Source of the DNA: Affinundibacterium nitidum | GTDB taxonomy: Bacteria > Pseudomonadota > Gammaproteobacteria > Burkholderiales > Burkholderiaceae_D | Assembly: GCF_014284155.1 (NCBI RefSeq) | Contig: NZ_JACOFZ010000001.1 | Coordinates: 186,001-250,000 of the forward strand | DNA: 64,000 bases | Direction of reading: 5' to 3' | In this document: positions 1 through 9,312 of the stretch, in pieces | Layout: each line of letters starts with the position of its first letter | How positions within the stretch are numbered: the stretch's first letter is position 1 | Made by a program: the position numbers and the translations under genes | Notes under the pieces: generated by a model | Seen by the model: the letters and a program-made list of their open reading frames with translations, nothing else | Told to the model about the DNA's origin: nothing | Databases searched by the model: none

Positions 1-78
1 CCGCTAACCGGTCAGGCCGTGTCGCGGAAGGTTAGATTAACCCGCTAATCTCGCGAAGCGCGAAGAAAGGTGAGCAAT

Positions 79-2934
79 ATGATGCAACAATATAACGCCA
101 ACTCGTATCTGTTCGGCGGCAATGCGCCGTATGTTGAAGAACTATACGAAGCGTATCTGAACAATCCAGGCTCAGTTCCTGACAATTGGCGTGCATACTT
201 TGACGCCATGCAACACGTTCCCGCTGTTGACGGTACAAGTAAGCCAGACGTCGCCCACGCGCCGGTTATAGCTTCTTTTGCTGAACGCGCTAAACAAGGC
301 CCAATTCGCACAGTAAGTGCTTCCGCGGATGCGGAAATGGGACGCAAACGTGTCGCCGCTCAACAATTGATTGCAGCATATCGCTTCCTCGGTAGCCGTT
401 GGGCTAACCTCGATCCTTTGCAACGTCAGGAACGTCCAGTCCTGCCAGAGTTGGAGCCAAGTTTTTATGGCTTCACTGACGCTGACATGGATATTCAATT
501 CAATATCAGCAATACCTATTTTGGCTCTGAAACCGCGTCTTTGAGGGACTTAATCAATTCTTTGCGTGATACTTACTGCCGTTCTATCGGTGCTGAATTC
601 ATGTACATCAGCGATCCAGCGGAAAAGCGCTGGATGCAAGAAAAATTAGAATCTATCCGCTCTACGCCTAGCTTCACTGCAGAGAAGAAAAAGCATATTC
701 TTGATCGTTTGACTGCAGCGGAAGGCTTAGAGCGCTATTTACATACCCGTTATGTCGGTCAAAAACGTTTCTCATTGGAAGGCGGAGAGAGTTTCATCGC
801 ATCTATGGATGAGACAATTCAACGTGCTGGTGAGCGTGGCGTAGAAGAGATAGTTATCGGTATGGCACATCGCGGCCGTTTGAACGTGTTGGTGAATACC
901 CTGGGCAAGATGCCGCAAGATTTGTTCGCCGAATTTGAGGGTAAACACGGTGATGATTTACCTGCTGGTGACGTGAAATACCACCAAGGTTTTTCTTCAG
1001 ATATTTCTACCCCAGGCGGTCCAGTACATCTGTCCTTGGCGTTTAATCCATCCCATTTGGAAATCGTTAATCCTGTGGTCGAAGGCTCTGTCAAAGCACG
1101 CATGGACCGTCGTGGCGACAAAGATGGCTCTCAAGTATTGCCAATCTTGGTGCACGGCGATGCGGCGTTTGCCGGTCAAGGTGTTGTGATGGAAACCTTG
1201 AACTTGGCGCAAACACGCGGTTACGGCACAGGCGGCACGGTGCATATCGTGATTAATAATCAAATTGGTTTTACGACATCTGATCCACGTGACGCACGCT
1301 CCACAACTTACTGCTCAGACGTCGTCAAGATGATTGAGGCACCAGTATTGCACGTTAATGCAGACGATCCTGAAGCTGTTGTGTTAGCGACGCAAATTGC
1401 GCTCGACTATCGCATGACCTTCAAAAAAGACGTCGTGGTCGACATTATCTGCTACCGTAAACTTGGTCATAACGAGCAAGATACACCTGCATTGACACAG
1501 CCATTGATGTACAAAAAGATCGGTCAACATCCAGGTACACGTAAGATGTACGCGGATAAATTGGCTGCTCAAGGTACGATCCCTGCAGATGGTGGTGATC
1601 AAATGGTTGCGGCATTCCGTGAGGCGATGGATGCTGGCAAGCACACACATGATCCAGTTATTTCCAACTTCAAGAATAAATACGCAGTCGATTGGATTCC
1701 ATTCCTCAATCGTAAATGGACTGATGCTGCAGATACAGCAGTGCCAACTTCCGAGTTGAAGCGATTGGCCGAGCGCATCACGACAGTGCCTGAAGGCTTC
1801 AAGCCACATAGCTTGGTCGAAAAAGTATTGGGCGATCGTGCAGCAATGGGACGTGGCGACATGAACCTTGATTGGGGCATGGGCGAACATTTGGCTTATG
1901 CCTCATTGGTGTCTTCTGGCTATGCAATTCGCTTGACAGGTCAAGACGCTGGTCGCGGCACTTTTGTTCACCGTCATGCTGTATTGCATGACCAAAATCG
2001 CGAACGTTGGGATGCGGGTACATACATTCCATTGCAAAACATTTCAGACAAACAAGCTCCATTCACCGTTATCGATTCCGTATTGTCTGAAGAAGCAGTA
2101 TTGGGTTTTGAATACGGCTATTCAACGGCAGAACCAAATACACTGACGATTTGGGAAGCGCAGTTCGGCGATTTCGCTAACGGTGCACAAGTGGTTATCG
2201 ACCAATTTATCAGTTCTGGCGAAGTGAAGTGGGGCCGCGCGTCTGGCTTGGTTATGATGCTGCCACATGGTTACGAAGGTCAAGGTCCAGAGCACTCATC
2301 AGCACGCCCAGAACGCTTCTTGCAGCTGTGTGCCGACAATAATATGCAAGTGGTTCAACCAACGACAGCAGCGCAGATTTTCCATCTGCTACGTCGTCAA
2401 ATGATCCGTCAATTCCGCAAACCTTTGGTCATCATGACGCCGAAGTCCTTGTTGCGTAACAAAGATGCAGGTTCACCGTTGTCTGAATTGGCAAAAGGTA
2501 GCTTCCATACCGTGATTGGTGAAGTCGATGAGTCTATCGATGCGAAGAAAGTAAAACGTGTAGTTGCTTGCTCTGGCAAAGTCTATTACGACTTGGTCAA
2601 CGCACGTAAAGAACGCGCGCAGACAGATACAGCAATTATTCGTGTGGAACAGTTGTACCCATTCCCACATAAGAGTTTTGCTGCGGAATTGAAAAAATTC
2701 CCGAATATGGTGGAATTGGTTTGGGCTCAAGACGAACCACAAAACCAAGGTCCTTGGTTCCAAATTCAGCACAATATTTTTGAAAGCTTGGATGAAGGTC
2801 AGAAGCTTGCTTATGCTGGTCGCCCAGCAAGTGCGTCTCCTGCTGTCGGTTACTACGACAAACACTACGCACAACAGAAAGCACTCTTGGACGCAGCCTT
2901 TTCAAAACTTAAAGGCTATATTCTGACTAAATAA
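79..2934 (+). CDS. sucA: 2-oxoglutarate dehydrogenase E1 component
   Basis: Thiamine-diphosphate-dependent E1 subunit of the 2-oxoglutarate dehydrogenase complex (TCA cycle, cytoplasm). It decarboxylates 2-oxoglutarate and passes the succinyl group to the lipoyl arm of SucB. About 951 aa, normal for the family. Visible signatures are the N-terminal [18 protein letters not shown], an AHRGRLNVL segment near residue 262, a [16 protein letters not shown] cofactor-binding segment near residue 360 and HRHAVLHDQ near residue 632 in the C-terminal transketolase-like half. The reading frame is also open from a GTG at 70, but ATG 79 has the AAAGG ribosome-binding site at proper spacing and fits the usual MMQQY start. 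First gene of the sucA-sucB-(pspC-like)-lpdA set. Bases 1-69 contain two small inverted repeats (34-51 and 52-62) close to the ribosome-binding site. Confidence 0.97.
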   Translation: MMQQYNANSYLFGGNAPYVEELYEAYLNNPGSVPDNWRAYFDAMQHVPAVDGTSKPDVAHAPVIASFAERAKQGPIRTVSASADAEMGRKRVAAQQLIAAYRFLGSRWANLDPLQRQERPVLPELEPSFYGFTDADMDIQFNISNTYFGSETASLRDLINSLRDTYCRSIGAEFMYISDPAEKRWMQEKLESIRSTPSFTAEKKKHILDRLTAAEGLERYLHTRYVGQKRFSLEGGESFIASMDETIQRAGERGVEEIVIGMAHRGRLNVLVNTLGKMPQDLFAEFEGKHGDDLPAGDVKYHQGFSSDISTPGGPVHLSLAFNPSHLEIVNPVVEGSVKARMDRRGDKDGSQVLPILVHGDAAFAGQGVVMETLNLAQTRGYGTGGTVHIVINNQIGFTTSDPRDARSTTYCSDVVKMIEAPVLHVNADDPEAVVLATQIALDYRMTFKKDVVVDIICYRKLGHNEQDTPALTQPLMYKKIGQHPGTRKMYADKLAAQGTIPADGGDQMVAAFREAMDAGKHTHDPVISNFKNKYAVDWIPFLNRKWTDAADTAVPTSELKRLAERITTVPEGFKPHSLVEKVLGDRAAMGRGDMNLDWGMGEHLAYASLVSSGYAIRLTGQDAGRGTFVHRHAVLHDQNRERWDAGTYIPLQNISDKQAPFTVIDSVLSEEAVLGFEYGYSTAEPNTLTIWEAQFGDFANGAQVVIDQFISSGEVKWGRASGLVMMLPHGYEGQGPEHSSARPERFLQLCADNNMQVVQPTTAAQIFHLLRRQMIRQFRKPLVIMTPKSLLRNKDAGSPLSELAKGSFHTVIGEVDESIDAKKVKRVVACSGKVYYDLVNARKERAQTDTAIIRVEQLYPFPHKSFAAELKKFPNMVELVWAQDEPQNQGPWFQIQHNIFESLDEGQKLAYAGRPASASPAVGYYDKHYAQQKALLDAAFSKLKGYILTK

Positions 2935-2942
2935 TCTCGGCG

Positions 2943-2963
2943 GCGCAGCAGAAACTGCTGCGC
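2943..2963 (+). promoter_or_regulatory. Stem-loop between sucA and sucB
   Basis: Perfect 9-bp stem GCGCAGCAG / CTGCTGCGC with an AAA loop in the 58-nt sucA-sucB gap. No T-tract follows, so it is not a classical terminator. It is more likely an mRNA processing or stability hairpin. Function inferred. Confidence 0.55.
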
Positions 2964-2992
2964 TCTCAAGCTATCCGAAACGGAGAAATAAC

Positions 2993-4246
2993 ATGGCAAT
3001 TATCGAAGTAAAAGTACCGCAATTATCTGAATCTGTCGCTGAAGCGACTTTGTTGACGTGGCATAAAAAAGTAGGCCAAGCAGTGGCTCGCGACGAGAAC
3101 CTGGTTGACGTTGAAACTGACAAAGTAGTATTGGAATTGCCAGCGCCATCAGCAGGTGTTATTACCCAAATTATCAAAGGTGATGGTAGTACAGTGGTTG
3201 CAGGCGAAGTTATCGCTATGCTCGATACAGAAGCGAGTGCAGGCGCTTCGGCTCCAGCTGCTGCAGCACCTGCTGCGGTAGCATCCGCTCCAGCAGCGGC
3301 TGCAGCGCCAGCAAGCAATTCAGCATCGGGCGTAGCAATGCCAGCGGCAGCGAAGATTTTGGCAGAAAATGGCTTGTCCGCTGGTGCCGTTGATGGCACA
3401 GGCAAAGACGGCCGTGTGACTAAAGGTGATGCACTAGCGGCTGTAGCAAACAAAGCCGCTCCAGCAGTTGCACCTTTAGCGGCACCGGTAGCGACTAAAC
3501 CTGCCTTGCAACAAGTTGCTGCGCCAGTGGCAACGAACTTGGGCGATCGCCCAGAAGAACGCGTACCAATGAGCCGTTTGCGTGCACGTATTGCTGAACG
3601 ATTGGTGCAGTCTCAATCCACGAATGCGATTTTGACGACGTTTAACGAAGTCAATATGGCGCCAGTAATGGACTTGCGTAATAAGTACAAAGACAAGTTT
3701 GAAAAAGAGCACGGCGTGAAATTGGGCTTCATGTCTTTCTTCGTCAAAGCTGCAGTTGCTGCATTGAAGAAATACCCAATCTTGAACGCCTCGGTTGATG
3801 GTAACGATATCGTTTATCACGGCTATTTCGACATCGGTATCGCGGTCGGTTCTCCACGTGGTTTGGTGGTGCCAATCTTGCGTAATGCAGATCAAATGAC
3901 AATCGCTGAAATTGAAAAGAAAATTGGCGAATTCGGCGCTAAAGCAAAAGATGGTAAATTGACTTTGGACGATTTGACTGGCGGTACATTCTCCATTTCC
4001 AATGGTGGTACTTTCGGTTCAATGTTGTCGACGCCAATTATCAACCCCCCACAATCTGCGATTTTGGGCGTGCATGCTACAAAAGACCGCGCTGTTGTTG
4101 AAAACGGCCAAATCGTAATTCGTCCAATGAACTACTTGGCGATGTCTTACGATCACCGCATCATCGACGGTCGCGAAGCGGTATTGGGCTTGGTGGCGAT
4201 GAAAGAAGCGCTGGAAGACCCAGCACGTTTGTTGTTGGATCTGTAA
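2993..4246 (+). CDS. sucB: Dihydrolipoyllysine-residue succinyltransferase (E2 of 2-oxoglutarate dehydrogenase)
   Basis: E2 core of the 2-oxoglutarate dehydrogenase complex; transfers succinyl from the lipoyl arm to CoA. 417 aa. In order: one lipoyl domain (residues about 1-77, lipoylated Lys44 in ETDKV), an Ala/Pro linker, a peripheral-subunit-binding domain (about 113-150), a second Ala/Pro linker, and the catalytic CAT domain with the [10 protein letters not shown] active-site segment near residue 388 (His and Asp catalytic). The start ATG is preceded by GGAGAAATAAC. It lies 58 nt after sucA across a stem-loop, so it is probably co-transcribed with it. Confidence 0.97.
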   Translation: MAIIEVKVPQLSESVAEATLLTWHKKVGQAVARDENLVDVETDKVVLELPAPSAGVITQIIKGDGSTVVAGEVIAMLDTEASAGASAPAAAAPAAVASAPAAAAAPASNSASGVAMPAAAKILAENGLSAGAVDGTGKDGRVTKGDALAAVANKAAPAVAPLAAPVATKPALQQVAAPVATNLGDRPEERVPMSRLRARIAERLVQSQSTNAILTTFNEVNMAPVMDLRNKYKDKFEKEHGVKLGFMSFFVKAAVAALKKYPILNASVDGNDIVYHGYFDIGIAVGSPRGLVVPILRNADQMTIAEIEKKIGEFGAKAKDGKLTLDDLTGGTFSISNGGTFGSMLSTPIINPPQSAILGVHATKDRAVVENGQIVIRPMNYLAMSYDHRIIDGREAVLGLVAMKEALEDPARLLLDL

Positions 4247-4256
4247 TCGACCAACG

Positions 4257-4607
4257 ATGAATATCGCGGACGAAATCGCACGTTTGCATGAACTTCATCG
4301 GTCAGGTGCTCTGACTGATGAAGAGTTTGCAGCGGCCAAAGAAAAAGTTCTCGCATCTGCCTCGACCTCATCCAGTGGATTTGGTTCGGGAGGCACGGCT
4401 ACAAATGACAATCCATTTGCCAATTTGAATCACTTACGTCGCTCTAAACATAACCAGTGGATCGGTGGTGTGTGTGCGGGTTTAGGTAAATTTTCTGGTT
4501 TGGAAGCGTGGATCTGGCGTTTGATGTTTGTTTTATTTGTAAGCGCCTTCGGTTTTGGTTTCGTCGCGTACCTTCTAGCTTGGGTATTTATACCCGAAGA
4601 AGAATAA
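4257..4607 (+). CDS. SHOCT-like plus PspC-domain membrane protein
   Basis: 116 aa. Residues 1-30 resemble the SHOCT short helical domain (LHELHRSGALTDEEFAAAK). A Ser/Thr/Gly linker follows, then a PspC domain with the typical NQWIGGVCAGLGKF start and a C-terminal membrane segment ending LLAWVFIPEEE. PspC proteins act in phage-shock or envelope-stress responses in enterobacteria; here the role is unknown. It starts only 10 nt after sucB with a poor ribosome-binding site, so translation may be coupled to sucB. A terminator-like hairpin follows directly. Its place inside the suc-lpd operon is odd for an envelope protein. Confidence 0.85.
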   Translation: MNIADEIARLHELHRSGALTDEEFAAAKEKVLASASTSSSGFGSGGTATNDNPFANLNHLRRSKHNQWIGGVCAGLGKFSGLEAWIWRLMFVLFVSAFGFGFVAYLLAWVFIPEEE

Positions 4608-4625
4608 GTCAGGACTAGTAAGAGG

Positions 4626-4654
4626 AGGCTTGAACACCATGTTTGAGCCTTTTT
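4626..4654 (+). terminator. Rho-independent terminator between pspC-like gene and lpdA
   Basis: Ten-base-pair stem AGGCTTGAAC / GTTTGAGCCT (two G-U pairs), 5-nt loop, then TTTTT. It lies inside the suc-lpd gene set, so lpdA is reached by read-through or from its own promoter. Confidence 0.65.
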
Positions 4655-4691
4655 CGTATTGAATTCAGTAAGATAAAGAAGCAGGATAATT

Positions 4692-6119
4692 ATGAGCAAA
4701 CAATTTGACGTCGTTGTAATTGGTGGTGGCCCAGGCGGTTACATAGCTGCAATTCGTGCAGCACAATTAGGTTTTTCTACTGCATGTATAGATGCATGGA
4801 CCAATGAAAAAGGTGGACCAGCACCTGGTGGTACATGTACCAATGTTGGTTGTATTCCTTCAAAGGCATTGCTGCAGTCATCAGAGCATTACGAACACGC
4901 GGGTCACGCATTTGCAGACCACGGTATCAATGTGAGTGGTTTGGCATTAGACGTCAGCAAGATGCTGGCGCGTAAGAATACGATCGTGAAACAGAACAAT
5001 GATGGCATTTTGTATTTGTTCAAAAAAAATAAAGTCACTTTTTTCCACGGTCACGGTTCTTTTGTGAAAGCAGTGGATGCTGGTTATGAAATTAAAGTGG
5101 CGGGTAAGGCAGAAGAAACGATCACTGGTAAACATATCGTTGTCGCCACAGGCTCTAATGCACGCGGCTTGCCTGGCGCAGCATTTGATGAAGAATTGAT
5201 TTTGTCGAACGACGGTGCCTTGAAGATCGGTGAAGTACCGAAAAAGCTCGGTGTGATCGGTGCTGGTGTGATTGGCCTCGAGATGGGTAGTGTGTGGCGT
5301 CGTTGTGGCTCTGAGGTGACTGTATTGGAAGCTCTGCCAACGTTTTTAGGCGCTGTGGATGAGCAGATCGCGAAAGAAGCGCACAAGCTATTTACGAAAC
5401 AAGGTTTGAATATCAACCTCGGCGTGAAGATCGGCGAGATCGTGAAAGGCAAGAAAGACGTGACTGTGAATTACACAGATAACGCTGGTGCTGAGCACAA
5501 AGCAGTATTTGATAAGTTGATTATCTCAATTGGTCGTACACCAAACACCAATGGTCTGAGTGCGGATGCAGTTGGCCTGCAGTTGGATGAACGCGGTTTC
5601 ATCGCAGTCGATGGTGATTGCAAAACTAACTTGCCAAACGTATGGGCGGTGGGTGACGTAGTCCGTGGTCCAATGTTGGCACACAAAGCAGAAGAAGAGG
5701 GCGTTGCGGTAGCAGAGCGTATCGCAGGTCAGCATGGCCACGTGAACTTTGGCACAATCCCATGGGTTATCTACACCTCACCTGAGATTGCTTGGGTTGG
5801 TCGTACGGAGCAGCAATTGAAAGCGGATGGTGTTGCGTATAAAGCAGGTACTTTCCCATTCATGGCAAATGGTCGCGCACGTGCTTTGGGTGATACCTCT
5901 GGTATGGTGAAATTCTTGGCTGATGCTACAACGGATGAAATCTTGGGTGTGCACATTGTCGGCCCGATGGCGTCTGAATTGATTTCAGAAGCCGTAGTGG
6001 CGATGGAGTTCCGTGCTTCCTCTGAAGACATTGCACGTATCTGCCACGCTCATCCATCTTTGTCTGAGGCGACAAAAGAAGCTGCATTAGCGGTTGATAA
6101 GCGCTCCTTGAATTTCTAA
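4692..6119 (+). CDS. lpdA: Dihydrolipoyl dehydrogenase (E3)
   Basis: FAD-dependent E3 subunit; reoxidises the dihydrolipoyl arm of SucB and reduces NAD+. 475 aa, normal length. Visible: the FAD-binding [10 protein letters not shown] near the N-terminus, the redox-active disulfide in [13 protein letters not shown], an NAD-binding [13 protein letters not shown] in the middle, an FAD-binding [17 protein letters not shown], and the C-terminal HAHPSLSEA with the catalytic His. ATG at 4692 is preceded by AGGATAATT. A terminator-like hairpin separates it from sucA-sucB, so E3 supply could be set apart from E1/E2, for example because E3 also serves other dehydrogenase complexes. Confidence 0.97.
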   Translation: MSKQFDVVVIGGGPGGYIAAIRAAQLGFSTACIDAWTNEKGGPAPGGTCTNVGCIPSKALLQSSEHYEHAGHAFADHGINVSGLALDVSKMLARKNTIVKQNNDGILYLFKKNKVTFFHGHGSFVKAVDAGYEIKVAGKAEETITGKHIVVATGSNARGLPGAAFDEELILSNDGALKIGEVPKKLGVIGAGVIGLEMGSVWRRCGSEVTVLEALPTFLGAVDEQIAKEAHKLFTKQGLNINLGVKIGEIVKGKKDVTVNYTDNAGAEHKAVFDKLIISIGRTPNTNGLSADAVGLQLDERGFIAVDGDCKTNLPNVWAVGDVVRGPMLAHKAEEEGVAVAERIAGQHGHVNFGTIPWVIYTSPEIAWVGRTEQQLKADGVAYKAGTFPFMANGRARALGDTSGMVKFLADATTDEILGVHIVGPMASELISEAVVAMEFRASSEDIARICHAHPSLSEATKEAALAVDKRSLNF

Positions 6120-6135
6120 TTCAAGCGAATTGCTG

Positions 6136-6207
6136 ATTCAATTTGGTTTAGCTTAAATCACATTTGGCTGCCACTAATGCTGTAGTGAAGAGCTAACCAA
6201 AATGAAT
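6136..6207. repeat. Nested inverted repeat downstream of lpdA
   Basis: Left arm 6136-6152 reads ATTCAATTTGGTTTAGC; right arm 6191-6207 reads AGCTAACCAAAATGAAT. Together they form a near-perfect 16-17 bp inverted repeat. Inside is a second hairpin, CACTA (6172-6176) / TAGTG (6183-6187). There is no long T-tract. It could be the 3' end structure of the suc-lpd mRNA or a small palindromic element. Confidence 0.55.
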
Positions 6208-6234
6208 TGACGAAAGGTAATCTGCTTAGAAATA

Positions 6235-6259
6235 GGGTGAGTACTTGAAGTGCTCACCC
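6235..6259. repeat. GC-rich hairpin upstream of zapE
   Basis: GGGTGAGTACTT pairs with AAGTGCTCACCC (one mismatch or wobble), giving a stem of about 10-11 bp with a tiny loop. No T-run follows. Together with the preceding nested repeat it fills most of the 203-nt lpdA-zapE gap. Confidence 0.5.
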
Positions 6260-6322
6260 GCCATAAAGTAATTTCGGTTTCAGTGTCGATGAAACCATTC
6301 ATATTCCTCCTATCTCGATTCC

Positions 6323-7432
6323 ATGAACGTCCAAGAGTTCTATCAAGAAGCGATCAATCAACGTGGGTTCCAAGTTGATGCGGCTCAAAAGCGCGCCGTC
6401 GATCGTTTGCAGCAAGCTTATGAAGATTGGGTCGAATTCAAATCGAAACGTTCAAATCGACTGGTGCGATTGATTAGTCGCCCTGAAGTGCCACGTGGCG
6501 TGTATATGTGGGGTGGGGTAGGTCGTGGCAAATCGTTTCTGATGGATAGTTTCTATTCCGTCGTTCCTGTTGTTCGCAAAACACGTCTCCACTTTCATGA
6601 GTTCATGCGAGCAGTTCATCGTGAATTAGATGAGTTGAAAGGTGTCTCAGATCCTCTCAATGAGGTCGCGGCGCGCATCGCGAAGAAGTATCGCTTGATT
6701 TGCTTTGACGAATTTCATGTATCCGATGTCGCGGATGCGATGCTATTGTATAACTTGATGAAGGCACTGTTCGACAACGGTGTTTCTTTTATCATGACAT
6801 CTAACTATGAGCCGGATACGCTCTATCCAGATGGTTTGCATCGCGATCGGATGTTGCCAACTATCGCACTGATTAAAGAAAAACTGGACGTCCTGAATGT
6901 TGACTCTGGCAACGACTACCGTAAGCGTGCATTGGAGCAGGTCGAAGCCTATCTAACCCCATTGGGGGCGACGACGGACGAAGCGCTGCGTAAGGCGTTT
7001 CAAAAAATTGCGGAAACAAAAGATGAAGACCCACATGTGGATATCGAAGGGCGTCGCTTAAAAGCGCTTCGTCGCGCAGGTACCACGATTTGGTTTGATT
7101 TTCATACTTTGTGTGGTGGGCCGCGTTCACAAAATGACTATTTGGAAATCGCAAGCCGCTTCCACACCGTGATTCTGTCTTCGATCCCACGTATGTCTGC
7201 CGGGATGTCGTCCGAGGCGCGTCGATTCACATGGCTGATCGACGTATTCTACGACAATAAGGTCAAACTCATTATGTCTGCTGAAGTGATCCCTGAAGAG
7301 CTTTATACACAAGGGACTTTGTCCAACGAATTTCACCGTACAGTTTCGAGGATTATTGAAATGCAGTCGGAAGATTACATGCGTGCAGATCAAAGAGAAA
7401 TCGTCAGTTTGCTCGATCATAGCAAAGACTAA
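6323..7432 (+). CDS. zapE: Cell division protein ZapE (AFG1/LACE1-family ATPase)
   Basis: 369 aa AFG1-family P-loop ATPase. In E. coli ZapE associates with the Z-ring and destabilises FtsZ polymers under stress. Visible: Walker A GGVGRGKSFLMDSF near residues 64-77, the family segment RLHFHEFMR just after it, Walker B LICFDEFHVSDVADA near residue 129, and FDFHTLCGGPRSQNDYL in the C-terminal third. No convincing ribosome-binding site precedes ATG 6323. In many Burkholderiales zapE follows lpdA, as here. The next gene starts 2 nt after its stop codon. Confidence 0.93.
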   Translation: MNVQEFYQEAINQRGFQVDAAQKRAVDRLQQAYEDWVEFKSKRSNRLVRLISRPEVPRGVYMWGGVGRGKSFLMDSFYSVVPVVRKTRLHFHEFMRAVHRELDELKGVSDPLNEVAARIAKKYRLICFDEFHVSDVADAMLLYNLMKALFDNGVSFIMTSNYEPDTLYPDGLHRDRMLPTIALIKEKLDVLNVDSGNDYRKRALEQVEAYLTPLGATTDEALRKAFQKIAETKDEDPHVDIEGRRLKALRRAGTTIWFDFHTLCGGPRSQNDYLEIASRFHTVILSSIPRMSAGMSSEARRFTWLIDVFYDNKVKLIMSAEVIPEELYTQGTLSNEFHRTVSRIIEMQSEDYMRADQREIVSLLDHSKD

Positions 7433-7433
7433 T

Positions 7434-7856
7434 ATGACTAAAGTGTTTTGTTTTTTACGGGTGTTAATCCCGATCTTGTTAGCCTTAGCATTCTCAAGTG
7501 TCGCGAATGCCGACGCTACGGATGGCCTCGCAGAACGTTCTGTAAAATTGGAATCAGAAGTACTCGCATTTCATCAATCCTATCCAGCCCGTAGTATTGA
7601 CTCTGTTACCAAAGCCGAGTTAGCTATTGCTGACGGCGAGAAATTGCAGACAAACATACAAAGCGTGAGTGTCGAGTCAGAAAGTGTCTGCTACGATCGT
7701 TTTTTAGTGAATGCGTGCATCGATGACGTACGCCATTTTCGCCGCAAGCTACAAGACCTTGTTCGACGTGTAACATTTGAGGCGAAGGCTTATTTACGCC
7801 AGCAACGTGGATTAAAGATCCCTCGTGAAATTGCTACACCGGTCGCACAAGACTGA
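7434..7856 (+). CDS. Small exported protein of unknown function
   Basis: 140 aa beginning at ATG 7434, two nucleotides after the zapE stop. Residues 1-27 form a signal peptide (hydrophobic FLRVLIPILLALAFSS, then ANA|DA). The mature part is helical and charged, with a paired-cysteine stretch CYDRFLVNACIDDVR and an R/Q-rich end. I recall similar CYxxFxVNxC small exported proteins in Burkholderiales with no known function. It is likely periplasmic and translationally coupled to zapE. The frame is open further upstream to 7356, but that part lies inside zapE. Confidence 0.75.
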   Translation: MTKVFCFLRVLIPILLALAFSSVANADATDGLAERSVKLESEVLAFHQSYPARSIDSVTKAELAIADGEKLQTNIQSVSVESESVCYDRFLVNACIDDVRHFRRKLQDLVRRVTFEAKAYLRQQRGLKIPREIATPVAQD

Positions 7857-7883
7857 GGTGAAATTTGATCAAAATGGCTCTAC

Positions 7884-9056
7884 CTAAACTCTGAGTTTGG
7901 CTAGTCGTTCCAACGCGGCATCTAGTGTTGAAACTTGCTTCGCAAAGCAGAAACGTACCAACTTGTTTTCCTGCTGGTGCTTGTAAAAGGCGGAAAACGG
8001 TATTGCTGCAACCCCAATTTCTCGCGTCAGCCATGTCGCAAAATCTAGCTCATTCAACTCAGACACTTCCGAGAAATCAACACATTGAAAATAGCTGCCT
8101 TCGACATCTAGTAGCTTAAACGGTGTTTGGCTTAAGCCAGCGCGGAAATAGTCACGTTTTTGTTGATAGAAGTTCGACAAATGTTGATGATGGTCAGAAA
8201 CTCGCATGAATTCGGCGATCCCAATTTGCATTGGTGTGTTGACAGTAAATACATTGAATTGATGTACCTTTCGGAACTCGCGTGTGAGTTCGGCTGGGGC
8301 GAGGACGTATCCAACCTTCCAACCAGTTACATGATAGGTTTTGCCAAAGCTCGATACGATGAAACTGCGTTGGGCTAATTCTGGATGGCCTGCCACTGAG
8401 AGGTGACGTTGACCATCAAACACCATATGTTCATAAACTTCGTCGGATAGCACGATAATGTTGGTGTCGCGCACCAGCTCAGCAAGCGTGCTCAGATCCT
8501 GCTCGTGCAAACAAACCCCTGTTGGGTTATTCGGGGAATTGATCAGAATAAGCCTGGTCTTATTAGAAATGCTATCTTTTAATTTTTGCCAGTCAATCGC
8601 AAAACGTCCGTCTTGGTAGTTCATCGACACCAAAACAGGAATACCACCAGCGAGTTGAATGCTTGGTATATAGCTGTCGTAGGCGGGCTCAATGACGATG
8701 ACTTCATCACCCATATTGACAGTAGCCAAAATCACTGTGAGCAGGGCTTGGGTAGCCCCGGCGGTAACGGTTACCTCTTCATTAACGTCGTATTGTACGC
8801 CGTACAGATTTAATACCTTATTGGCAATTTCCCTGCGTAACGCCAACGTGCCGGTCATCGGTGGGTATTGATTATGCCCATCGCGCATGGCTTGATGGAC
8901 TGCTGCTATCAGTGTTTCATCACAAGCAAAATCTGGAAACCCTTGCCCAAGATTGATCGCTTTTACCTCGTTCGCAATCGTCGACATTGTCTGGAAAATG
9001 GTCGTTTTAATTTCGGGTAGCTTCGATCGGGGGGCGAGATTTAAGTTGCTTGGCAT
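7884..9056 (-). CDS. Class I PLP-dependent aminotransferase (methionine / kynurenine aminotransferase-like)
   Basis: 390 aa fold-type I aminotransferase. The N-terminal NLGQGFPDFACDE, the middle INSPNNPTG and the PLP-lysine segment SSFGKTYHVTGWKVGY (Lys near residue 237) place it near YbdL/MtnE methionine aminotransferase and kynurenine aminotransferases. The likely reaction is transamination of methionine or aromatic amino acids with a 2-oxo acid. It is convergent with the zapE-linked gene (27 nt gap) and divergent from the giant coiled-coil gene, whose start lies 256 nt away. Substrate not determinable from sequence. Confidence 0.9.
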   Translation of the reverse strand: MPSNLNLAPRSKLPEIKTTIFQTMSTIANEVKAINLGQGFPDFACDETLIAAVHQAMRDGHNQYPPMTGTLALRREIANKVLNLYGVQYDVNEEVTVTAGATQALLTVILATVNMGDEVIVIEPAYDSYIPSIQLAGGIPVLVSMNYQDGRFAIDWQKLKDSISNKTRLILINSPNNPTGVCLHEQDLSTLAELVRDTNIIVLSDEVYEHMVFDGQRHLSVAGHPELAQRSFIVSSFGKTYHVTGWKVGYVLAPAELTREFRKVHQFNVFTVNTPMQIGIAEFMRVSDHHQHLSNFYQQKRDYFRAGLSQTPFKLLDVEGSYFQCVDFSEVSELNELDFATWLTREIGVAAIPFSAFYKHQQENKLVRFCFAKQVSTLDAALERLAKLRV

Positions 9057-9312
9057 GTTCTAGCGTATTTGAATGTTAATGAGCACCCATTTTACTTAAA
9101 AAACAATTTTTGCGATCCATTCACTTAGACAATCTGGCAATAAGTTCATGTGTTAGCTTCAAAATTGGGAATTGCGGCTCTTTTACCTTGTTTCTCGAAG
9201 CATCGTTGATTTTGAATTCAAACATAATCCACCTTAGACAAATCCCCCAAGGCCAACGAAATTGCGAAAAAGTAGCGATTCGAAAACTCTGGATTCCGAT
9301 ACTACGAGGTGC

